NCBI GenBank assembly: GCA_900553885.1
Contig: USFD01000112.1
Span: 1-8,885 of the forward strand
Origin: an uncultured Ruminococcus sp.
GTDB lineage: Bacteria; Bacillota; Clostridia; Lachnospirales; Lachnospiraceae
Length of the DNA: 8,885 nucleotides
Direction: 5' to 3'
The notes under the pieces are model-generated. The model saw only the letters and a list, made by a program, of their open reading frames with translations. It was not told the origin of the DNA and searched no databases. This document shows positions 1 to 4,668 of the stretch, one piece after another; position 1 is the first letter of the stretch; each line of letters opens with the position of its first letter. The translations under genes were made by a program, and so were the position numbers.

Positions 1-137
1 TAACCGACCCCTTGACCAATAAAAATCTGATCCACAATATTGTAGATTGAGCCGATAAGAGATGCCACAATACTGGGAACAGCAAAATTTTTCAACAGCT
101 TTGAAATTTTTTCATACCCCAGAGGATTTTCAGTCAT
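1..137 (-). CDS. MATE-family multidrug efflux transporter, N-terminal part (runs off window)
   Basis: Only the first 45 codons are inside the window; the gene continues past the left edge. The visible N-terminus begins MTENPLGYEKISKLLKNFA and later reads NIVDQIFIGQGVG. These are hallmark stretches of MepA-like MATE transporters, in which the first membrane helix follows a short cytosolic leader. Such proteins export cationic drugs and dyes from the cytoplasm in exchange for Na+ or H+ (family knowledge). The start ATG (135-137) overlaps the end of the upstream MarR gene by 8 bp (ATGACTGA), and a strong GGAGG lies 6 nt upstream inside the MarR gene, so the two are translationally coupled and share one promoter. 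The family call is firm; the substrate is unknown. Confidence 0.88.
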   Translation of the reverse strand, partial: MTENPLGYEKISKLLKNFAVPSIVASLIGSIYNIVDQIFIGQGVG

Positions 138-579
138 TGAACTCCTCCCCCTTTCTCTCTATATGGAGTTCCGATGTGATATTTCTGCCCGCCTGTATTA
201 AGAAATCCATAAAAAGGTTCTGCTCGGATTCGCTCATACCCTGCAATAAAAGAGCTTCTGTCTTTTCGCATATCGTCTGTATCTCGTCAATAATAGACAA
301 TGCTCTTTCTGTAGGATACAATTTACATGTCCGCTTATCCTTATCATTGGGAGAACGTGTAATCATTCCCTGCTTTTCCAATGTCGCAACCGTCCGTACA
401 ATATTGCTTGGATGAACATAGAACATATTCAACAAAGAATCTTGTAGAATACCGGGCGAACGACAGATTTTGATTAAGAACATATATTGACTGTTGTTGA
501 TTCCATAGGGGGCAAGTTGCTTGTCCAAATAGATTTTGTAAAATCGGTCTGTTACGGAAAGCCATTTTAATAGTTGCAT
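130..579 (-). CDS. MarR-family transcriptional regulator of the adjacent MATE pump
   Basis: This encodes a 149-residue winged-helix regulator of the MarR family, usually a homodimer that represses its own operon and an efflux gene until a ligand binds. In the chosen frame the order is an N-terminal dimerisation helix (QLLKWLSVTDRFYKIYLD), a recognition helix region around HPSNIVRTVATLEKQGMI, a wing with the conserved D-K-R core (SPNDKDKRTCKLYPTERA), and a C-terminal dimerisation helix. The length fits the family (about 140-160). I place the start at the ATG at 577-579 because TTGGAGG sits 9 nt upstream. An in-frame ATG 27 nt further upstream (604-606) has no ribosome binding site and overlaps the -10 box, so it is unlikely. 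The gene overlaps the MATE start by 8 bp. The palindrome in its promoter suggests autorepression. Confidence 0.9.
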   Translation of the reverse strand: MQLLKWLSVTDRFYKIYLDKQLAPYGINNSQYMFLIKICRSPGILQDSLLNMFYVHPSNIVRTVATLEKQGMITRSPNDKDKRTCKLYPTERALSIIDEIQTICEKTEALLLQGMSESEQNLFMDFLIQAGRNITSELHIERKGEEFND

Positions 580-604
580 AGATATATACCTCCAATCAGA
601 AAGC

Positions 605-633
605 ATTATAGATCAATATGCTTGCGCACGCAA
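605..633 (-). promoter_or_regulatory. Sigma-A promoter of the marR-MATE operon
   Basis: On the minus strand a -35 TTGCGT (628-633) is followed after exactly 17 nt by a perfect -10 TATAAT (605-610). The expected transcription start lies about 20 nt upstream of the chosen MarR start codon. This means the longer MarR start at 606 would fall inside the -10 box, supporting the shorter protein. Confidence 0.8.
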
Positions 634-634
634 G
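621..634. promoter_or_regulatory. Probable MarR operator palindrome
   Basis: A perfect inverted repeat CTTGCG-CA-CGCAAG covers the whole -35 box and the start of the spacer, a position where a bound dimer would block RNA polymerase. MarR proteins typically bind short palindromes of this size in their own promoters (family knowledge). That this MarR is the ligand is inference from adjacency. Confidence 0.7.
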
Positions 635-1006
635 TATTTTTTGAAAGTGCAAATATCAATACTTTTTCGGTCAACAAATATTTCCAAATTAAGGTATTGA
701 ATCCTTATCATGTTTTTGCAGATAAGTATGAGAGGGATTCCGCAGTAGTCGGCATTGTGGGAATGTGTATAACTGGCTGGCTTATGGAGTTGTGGGTAAC
801 TCTGTTTGCAGAATGTGGGAAAGCTGCACTTTAGCTTTTCCATGTTCTGTGAACAGAGTTATCCATGACGGAATAGCCTGTTATGCACATTTCCATAATG
901 CTTTTCTTTTGGTCTTGCTCTTTGATTCTTTTGTTCGGAATAGTGTGGTGCTGGCGGTCTATCTCTTATTTTCGATTTCTTGCTTCTTTACCGTACATGA
1001 GCACTG
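635..1006. other. Gene-free spacer between marR promoter and mobile-element scar
   Basis: I see no credible gene on either strand. Open frames here lack ribosome binding sites and protein-like composition. The first part (635-751) is AT-rich, with a small hairpin (CTTATC at 704-709 with GATAAG at 721-726). The middle is the long hairpin at 752-901. The last part (902-1006) is T-rich on the plus strand and then shifts abruptly to the GC-richer coding DNA from about 1040, so a recombination junction probably lies between about 930 and 1010. No convincing plus-strand promoter was found upstream of the hairpin. Confidence 0.6.
752..901 (+). repeat. Very long imperfect hairpin, wobble-only on plus strand
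   Basis: Two helices can be traced base by base. The outer helix pairs 752-779 with 874-901 (28 positions: 23 Watson-Crick, 4 G-T wobble, one T774-T879 mismatch). The inner helix pairs 789-825 with 833-869 (37 positions: 29 Watson-Crick, 8 wobble, no mismatch) and is closed by the 7-nt loop 826-832. An asymmetric internal loop (780-788 opposite 870-873) separates them. All 12 wobbles pair on the plus strand and would be A-C mismatches on the minus strand. A T-rich tract (902-910, TTTTCTTTT) follows. The fold could belong to a plus-strand RNA, to single-stranded DNA, or to a decayed palindromic insertion. I cannot assign it to a known family and see no promoter or reverse transcriptase gene. 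Confidence 0.85.
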
Positions 1007-1759
1007 GTGCTGGGCACAAAACAGCAGAAAACCACTGAACAGGGGCTTTATGACAAAGGCGAGCGCCCCAATGCCCTCATCGACTGGCCGGTGGATGCCC
1101 TGGACTACGAGCTGGTGGACATCTTCAACTGGCAGGAAGAAGCCGCCGGAATGATCTCCCAGATGGAGTTTGTCCGCCGGGTGGATGTGCAGACAGAGAC
1201 CATCGAGCGGTATGTCCGGGACGGAATGCTGGTGCCCGATCTGGTGGTGCCCATGAGTGAGCACCGGACCTTCAAGTATTTCAAGGAGGAAACTTTACAG
1301 AAGTATGCGGAACAGTACGGCTGGACGCTGATCGACGACTCCAACCGCAAGGATTTGTTTTTGGATATGGTGCGGCAGATGGATATGAGCTACTCCTACA
1401 AACCGGTACTCCTCAAGGCGGTGCTGCTGTTTGCCGATGACAAGGGTCGGGTAAAACTCAGCGACATTGTCACCTACTTCCGGGAGTTCTACGAGGCCCG
1501 TCGGGCTGCTGGTCTGGTGGTGGAGAAGGCCAACAGCATCTACGCCAAGGGCAGCTACACCGATGCCCAGGCTCAGCGGAATATCCTGTCCAACCCTTTC
1601 AAGCGGTTTGAGGATATGCAGATGCTCCATCACACCAAGACCCTGGGCGTGATCCAGGTGGACGAGTCCGTCTGGAAGAAGCTGACCCGGGAGGAAAAGC
1701 AGGAGATTGAGCGGATCTGCGATGAGAAGCTGGAAGACTATTACCGGCGGTTTGAGTAA
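1007..1759 (+). pseudogene. 5'-truncated gene fragment, C-terminal part of a helicase-like mobile-element protein
   Basis: An open frame of 250 codons begins only at a GTG (1007) that lacks a Shine-Dalgarno sequence, and an in-frame TGA sits at 998-1000. The protein starts abruptly in conserved-looking sequence (EQGLYDKGERPNALIDWPVD), which suggests the 5' part of a larger gene is missing. Residues about 50-95 resemble a MerR-like winged helix (TIERYVRDGMLVPDL, EHRTFKYFKEETLQKYAEQYGW). The stretch MSYSYKPVLLKAVL and the charged C-terminus resemble, from memory, the C-terminal portion of large DEAD/DEAH-helicase or restriction-like proteins carried by clostridial integrative elements. No helicase motifs are visible. 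The fragment is clearly GC-richer than the flanking marR region, consistent with transfer. Function as a free 250-residue protein cannot be excluded. Confidence 0.6.
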
Positions 1760-1780
1760 TGCAAAGAGAGGGAATGAGCG

Positions 1781-1975
1781 ATGAATGTCATCTGCTATGT
1801 ATGGCGACTCCTTCACCTACGGCTATGACCCACGGAGCTATTTCGGTGGACGCTATGATGCAGACAGCCGGTGGGATGACATCTTGGCTACGAAAATCAG
1901 CTGGATAATCTACCGAGAGGGAAGATTCCGCCCATCTCTCCCGCCTTTCTTACCGGTACAGATCTGCTGATTGCA
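1781..1975 (+). pseudogene. Frameshifted, truncated SGNH/GDSL-hydrolase remnant
   Basis: The ATG at 1781 has a good GAGAGGG 8 nt upstream and opens with MNVICY, the usual start of a small SGNH hydrolase (esterase/lipase-like). The expected next residues, GDS with the nucleophilic serine, are out of frame because TATG occurs twice in tandem (1796-1799 and 1800-1803). Read one frame over, the sequence continues YGDSFTYGYDPRSYFGGRYD, which is block I of the family. A second frame change near 1905-1910 leads into KIPPISPAFLTGTDLLIA. Homology then ends near 1975, long before the Asn and Asp-His blocks of a full enzyme of about 200 residues. It lies 21 nt after the previous gene fragment, so both probably came from one operon. 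Confidence 0.75.
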
Positions 1976-2009
1976 CGGCAGCCGATAATCCGGGATATAC
2001 ACATGGTCA

Positions 2010-2051
2010 GCCGCCATCTCAATTTTTGGGTGTTGAGATGGCGGCCTTTTT
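2010..2051 (+). terminator. Rho-independent terminator after the gene remnants
   Basis: A perfect 13-bp stem (2010-2022 GCCGCCATCTCAA with 2033-2045) and a 10-nt loop are followed by a C and five Ts (2047-2051). It is placed and oriented to end plus-strand transcription of the helicase-like and SGNH remnants. Confidence 0.88.
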
Positions 2052-2109
2052 GTGCCGAGAGATTTGGTTGTTATTGCAAAGCTATGTTTTAGTGAGCAGA
2101 TTATATATC

Positions 2110-2317
2110 CCTTTTGCTCCCTCCGGCGGCACGAGAAAATCCTGCGCTTCACTTCGGATTTCCTCTCACCGCCTACATACGGACAGGCAGATTTCGCTCA
2201 TGCTTCATTCAGCTTTTGCGTATTCAATTCGGCAAAATCCGCCTGTCCTGCTGTCACTGGAAAGTGTCTGTGCGGCCACAAACGCAGCCCCTTTCCAGCG
2301 CCAGCGGGAGCAAAAGG
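2110..2317. repeat. Nested inverted repeats abutting the oriT
   Basis: The outer arms are a perfect 12-bp inverted repeat (CCTTTTGCTCCC at 2110-2121 and its complement at 2306-2317) that continues imperfectly inward through a GGCG/CGCC pair. Inside are GGACAGGCAGATTT (2181-2194) against 2235-2248 (14 bp, one mismatch), and a smaller AAATCC/GGATTT hairpin (2137-2142 with 2156-2161). The open frames across this block look like shadows: no start with a ribosome binding site and no recognisable motif. The right outer arm ends exactly where the transfer-origin core begins, so this is most likely non-coding DNA belonging to the transfer region. Confidence 0.7.
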
Positions 2318-2354
2318 TATAACACACTAGACTTTCCGTGGAAAGTCGTGTGCC
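2318..2354 (-). other. Putative MobV (pMV158-type) origin of transfer, orphan
   Basis: Read on the minus strand, the order is GGCACAC, a hairpin GACTTTCC-AC-GGAAAGTC, and then TAGTGTG-TTATA. The MobM nick site of pMV158 is TAGTGTG/TTA, directly preceded by a stem-loop and a GCACAC element (established knowledge), so both motif and order match. The predicted nick falls on the minus strand between 2323 and 2322. CACAC (2323-2327) can also pair with GTGTG (2348-2352) beyond the main 8-bp stem (2330-2337 with 2340-2347), with TA bulged. No relaxase gene lies within the window, so if functional it would have to be mobilised by a protein encoded elsewhere. Confidence 0.75.
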
Positions 2355-2487
2355 AACAGGGATGCTCTCGCCCCTATTGGAAACCCAGAGCCAAAGGAGC
2401 TGCGCCCCTCTGGACACCCGCATATTTTCCTCGCAAATGGTACCCAAACTGTAAAAATGCAGTTTGACGCCCTTGCTCAGAAAATAC
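2355..2487. other. Non-coding flank of the transfer origin
   Basis: No gene is recognisable here. A hairpin can form between CCAGAG (2385-2390) and CTCTGG (2408-2413), and a weak one between AAACTG and CAGTTT around 2450-2465. The sequence between the oriT-like core and the terminator may be accessory transfer DNA or the truncated leader of a lost mobilisation gene; neither can be shown. Confidence 0.4.
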
Positions 2488-2540
2488 AAAACCGCTGCAA
2501 CTTCATCCTGCATGGGGATGAAATTGCAGCGGTTTTTCTT
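2488..2540. terminator. Bidirectional terminator at the end of the ABC operon
   Basis: A 21-bp stem (2488-2508 with 2516-2536, one mismatch at C2501) closes on a 7-nt loop. On the plus strand it ends in TTTTTCTT; on the minus strand the other arm ends in GGTTTTG followed by more Ts. It lies 19 bp beyond the stop of the truncated methyltransferase, so it can end the leftward ABC operon and any rightward transcription through the oriT region. Confidence 0.8.
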
Positions 2541-2558
2541 TGTTGCAGATATCACTTC

Positions 2559-2924
2559 TTAATATTCACTGCAACATTTTCTGTAATACCTTCTTCGCCG
2601 GGCGATGACCTCCGGAAAATCCAGATCATACCAGAGCACACCAGATGCCCCGACACGATGTACACGGCTGTCCAGGCCGCACTCAATATGCAATACGAGA
2701 ACCTCGGAATCCATTGCAATCAGCTTTCTGACCCATTCGTCAAAAACCCTTGCCCGCATTGCCATAAAGTAAGCCAGCCATTTTGACTTTGATTTTCTTC
2801 CCAACTGTACCGCATTTTCCGCCCATATCTTTTCAGCAGTCCTATCCTCAAGAATAATCCCCATTTGGCTGACCTTTGCCTTGCCGTACAGCGGAATATA
2901 TAAAGTTTTATTTACATGATCCAT
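2559..2924 (-). pseudogene. Truncated leucine-carboxyl-methyltransferase-like (class I SAM) gene
   Basis: The frame reads MDHVNKTLYIPLYGKAKVSQ and later VLHIECGLDSRV and WYDLDFPEVI. These match the first half of the LCM/Tcm-type O-methyltransferase family, with the CGLD-R SAM-binding motif I and the acidic motif II. Full members run about 260-300 residues; this one stops after 121 with an unrelated-looking tail (RRRYYRKCCSEY). The first glycine expected before CGLD is a glutamate, which would harm SAM binding. Both facts point to a dead gene cut by the adjacent mobile-element scar. I place the start at the ATG at 2922-2924, 4 nt after the permease stop. An in-frame GTG at 2954 inside the permease gene is an alternative. 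The original substrate is unknown. Confidence 0.75.
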
Positions 2925-2928
2925 ATTG

Positions 2929-3582
2929 TCACAGGTTAATCCTTTCAAAATCACGCATTGCCCTCTGCATGGACATCAAGGTAAGTGCGGCATACAAACT
3001 CGCTCCAAGCAAAAGAACGCATATCTGCAAGTCAATATATGCAAATCCGAACGCATTCAGAGCCTCCATCCCTGGAATATGAAACAGCGTCTCTGCAATT
3101 CCTACAACCAAAAAGGCCGCAACAATAAAGATAACAAAGGGCTTTGCCAGTCGATAGGCGGTTTTGAAAAAGCCTCCAACAAAAATCCCGTTGAACAGCC
3201 CCAGAATCAGCAGCACGAAGCCAAGGTAAACTAGATTGGCATTCATCAGCGGATTGCTCCTGTAAACCGCCGCTTCAGATAGTACAGTCATACGAATCAG
3301 AGTGACAGCGGCAGTCAGCGCAAAATAGCAAAGTTGGACAAATCCGCAAAAGAGGTATTTCGCTCTGACCACATCTGCCTTGGCCACTGGCAGGAGCGCC
3401 GTATAAGTGATATCGTTTGCTTCTCTCGCCGCCTGGAAAGACTGGAACAGGCCGAGGCATAGGAAAAAGGCGCTGACCAGGATGGGATAACCAGGAACAA
3501 ACGCCATCAAGCCAAAGATAATAAAAAGATAGGAAAGCGGCGAAGCTGCCAGCTTCATTTCTTTCTTCAACAGTCGTATCAT
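2929..3582 (-). CDS. ABC-2 type transporter permease
   Basis: The 217-residue protein is mostly hydrophobic, with about six membrane segments (roughly residues 16-30, 32-48, 76-97, 117-138, 147-165 and 185-204). After the second segment comes the cytosolic stretch TALLPVAKADVVRAKYL, a pattern typical of small ABC-2 permeases of the clostridial ABC2_membrane_5 type (LP-x5-V-x2-KY). The short basic ends are predicted cytosolic. It should form the membrane channel for the ATPase encoded just upstream, with which it overlaps by 4 bp (ATGA). The family is sure in broad terms. The cargo (peptide, antibiotic, lipid) cannot be read from the sequence, and export is inferred from the lack of a solute-binding protein. 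Confidence 0.85.
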   Translation of the reverse strand: MIRLLKKEMKLAASPLSYLFIIFGLMAFVPGYPILVSAFFLCLGLFQSFQAAREANDITYTALLPVAKADVVRAKYLFCGFVQLCYFALTAAVTLIRMTVLSEAAVYRSNPLMNANLVYLGFVLLILGLFNGIFVGGFFKTAYRLAKPFVIFIVAAFLVVGIAETLFHIPGMEALNAFGFAYIDLQICVLLLGASLYAALTLMSMQRAMRDFERINL

Positions 3583-4298
3583 ACGCTGGCACCCCTTTCC
3601 ATTCGCAAAATCGCTTGCTCTATGGTTTCGCCTGCTTCACAGCAGTTTTTCCGAAAATCCTCTTTTGGGTAGTTGGCTACAAGTTTTCCATCCCGAATAT
3701 ACAGAATATCGTCAGCACATTTCTCAATATCCGAGGTAATATGGGTGGAAAACAGGATAGAAACGCCCCGCTTTTTTAATTCTTCAAATATGTCAAGCAA
3801 CTCATCACGGGAGAAAGGGTCAAGGCCGCTGGTTGGCTCATCCAAAATGAGAATCTCCGATTTATGAGATAGCGCCAGCAGCAGATTAAACTTCACCCGC
3901 ATCCCTTCGGAGAGCTCAGCGGGCATCTTGTTCTCGTCCAGCGCAAACAAGGAGAGATATTCCCGATAGGTTTCTTCGTTCCATGTGTCAAAGAACATCC
4001 TTGTAACAGCAACAATGTCTTTTATTTTTCTCTTTGGATAGTAGTTGACTGCTCCCGTAGAATACCCGATCTGCTGCTTGATCTGCTTCTCGTGCCGGGC
4101 AAATGGCAGCCCGAAGTAACGAATCTCGCCGCCATCCGGATGGACAAGGCCCAGCATAGATTTGATGGTTGTGGTCTTACCGGCTCCATTTCGGCCAATG
4201 AATCCCACAATCCGTCCAGCATTCAACTGAAAAGACAGGTCAGACAGGGTAAAAGAAGGATAGGTTTTTCTCAGATTATTGATCTCACACAGAGGCAT
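3579..4298 (-). CDS. ABC transporter ATP-binding protein (YtrB/BcrA-like)
   Basis: This 239-residue nucleotide-binding subunit hydrolyses ATP to drive the permease. Visible motifs are Walker A GRNGAGKT (residues 35-42), a degenerate signature LSEGM (129-133) in place of LSGGQ, Walker B ILILDEPTSGLD (149-160) and the H-loop histidine in FSTH (186). In the Q-loop region (IGYSTGAVNYYP, 78-89) no glutamine is evident, a variation I associate with small YtrB/BcrA-type exporters. The start ATG follows the upstream AbrB stop with no gap (TAGATG), and AGGAGG lies just inside the AbrB gene, so translation is coupled. The 3' end overlaps the permease start by 4 bp. Confidence 0.93.
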   Translation of the reverse strand: MPLCEINNLRKTYPSFTLSDLSFQLNAGRIVGFIGRNGAGKTTTIKSMLGLVHPDGGEIRYFGLPFARHEKQIKQQIGYSTGAVNYYPKRKIKDIVAVTRMFFDTWNEETYREYLSLFALDENKMPAELSEGMRVKFNLLLALSHKSEILILDEPTSGLDPFSRDELLDIFEELKKRGVSILFSTHITSDIEKCADDILYIRDGKLVANYPKEDFRKNCCEAGETIEQAILRMERGASV

Positions 4299-4514
4299 CT
4301 AATCTACCTCCTGTTCCGTTTCAAATACGGCTGTGGCAAATTGTGAAAACATGGTTTTTGGAGGGATGGCAATCCCCCGTTTTTCATCCCCCAGAAGCAC
4401 CAGTGTATCTCCCGGATGAATATCAAATACTTCTCGTGCCTGTTTCGGTATCACAATCTGCCCCTTTTCTCCCACTGTGGCCGTCCAGGCGTATTTTCCT
4501 TTTGGCTTACCCAT
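4299..4514 (-). CDS. AbrB/SpoVT-type transcriptional regulator
   Basis: This 71-residue protein carries a swapped-hairpin AbrB domain across residues about 10-45: the core TATVGEKGQIVIPKQAREVF, then HPGDTLVLLGDEKRGIAI. Such proteins act as dimers or tetramers binding AT-rich DNA, either as operon repressors or as antitoxins. Because the next gene is an ABC ATPase and not a toxin, a regulator role is more likely. The start is supported by AGGAGG 7 nt upstream. It is first in a tight operon and its promoter carries palindromes, suggesting autoregulation. The conserved order AbrB-ATPase-ABC2 permease recurs in clostridia as far as I recall. Confidence 0.9.
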   Translation of the reverse strand: MGKPKGKYAWTATVGEKGQIVIPKQAREVFDIHPGDTLVLLGDEKRGIAIPPKTMFSQFATAVFETEQEVD

Positions 4515-4529
4515 TATATTTCCTCCTCA

Positions 4530-4560
4530 AAAGTATGATTTGTATAACAAATTATACTTT
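4530..4560. promoter_or_regulatory. Operator-like palindromes over the -10 box
   Basis: GTATAA-CAAA-TTATAC (4542-4557) is a perfect dyad covering the -10 box and probable start site. A wider pair AAAGTAT (4530-4536) and ATACTTT (4554-4560), and an ATTTG/CAAAT pair (4538-4542 and 4548-4552), are interleaved with it. This gives repeated GTAT-type half-sites suitable for a dimeric or tetrameric regulator. Binding by the AbrB-type protein is inferred from adjacency only. Confidence 0.6.
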
Positions 4561-4579
4561 ACAGTCATGGCAGTGTCAA
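4551..4579 (-). promoter_or_regulatory. Consensus sigma-A promoter of the AbrB-ABC operon
   Basis: On the minus strand a perfect TTGACA (4574-4579) and a perfect TATAAT (4551-4556) are separated by 17 nt. The AbrB start codon is 37 nt downstream of the -10 box. Such a strong core promoter normally needs a repressor, which fits the overlapping palindromes. Confidence 0.9.
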
Positions 4580-4603
4580 CAGGCAACATAGCGTTTTCTC
4601 CAC

Positions 4604-4655
4604 ATGACAGAGAGGGCGAAGACACCTCACAAAGCGTCTTCACCCTCTCTGTCAT
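4604..4655. terminator. Long hairpin downstream of rlmD, possible terminator
   Basis: A 20-bp stem (4604-4623 with 4636-4655, one C-A mismatch) closes on a 12-nt loop. It lies 13 bp after the rlmD stop and 25 bp before the next promoter, the right place to end rlmD transcription. It lacks a proper T-tract on the minus strand (the following bases read GTGGAGAAAACG), so termination efficiency is uncertain; it could mainly protect the 3' end. Confidence 0.6.
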
Positions 4656-4668
4656 AATATTCATATTC

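Noticed and set aside
763..889. Cluster of DnaA-box-like 9-mers (TTATACACA and TTACCCACA on the minus strand, TTATGCACA on the plus strand) suggesting a replication origin
   Set aside because: The boxes come in symmetric pairs because they lie in the two arms of the 752-901 hairpin, so they are not independent. No dnaA, rep gene or AT-rich unwinding region is beside them.
752..901. Integron attC site
   Set aside because: The ends do not fit GTTRRRY/RYYYAAC, there are no single extrahelical bases as in attC, and no integrase or cassette array is present.
752..901. Retron msr-msd RNA
   Set aside because: A long msd-like stem is present, but no reverse transcriptase gene or flanking a1/a2 repeat was found in the window.
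765..1154. 129-codon plus-strand open frame through the hairpin
   Set aside because: It runs through both hairpin arms and then out of frame into the GC-rich remnant; this is an accidental frame.
2114..2467. 117-codon plus-strand frame across the inverted repeats and oriT
   Set aside because: It crosses strong inverted repeats and the nick-site motif, has no ribosome binding site and no family resemblance, so non-coding DNA is the better reading.
2541..2576. 8-bp inverted repeat TGTTGCAG/CTGCAACA at the methyltransferase 3' end as a transposon terminus
   Set aside because: Short, one of its arms shares TTGCAG with the adjacent terminator, and no matching copy at the other border or target duplication was found.
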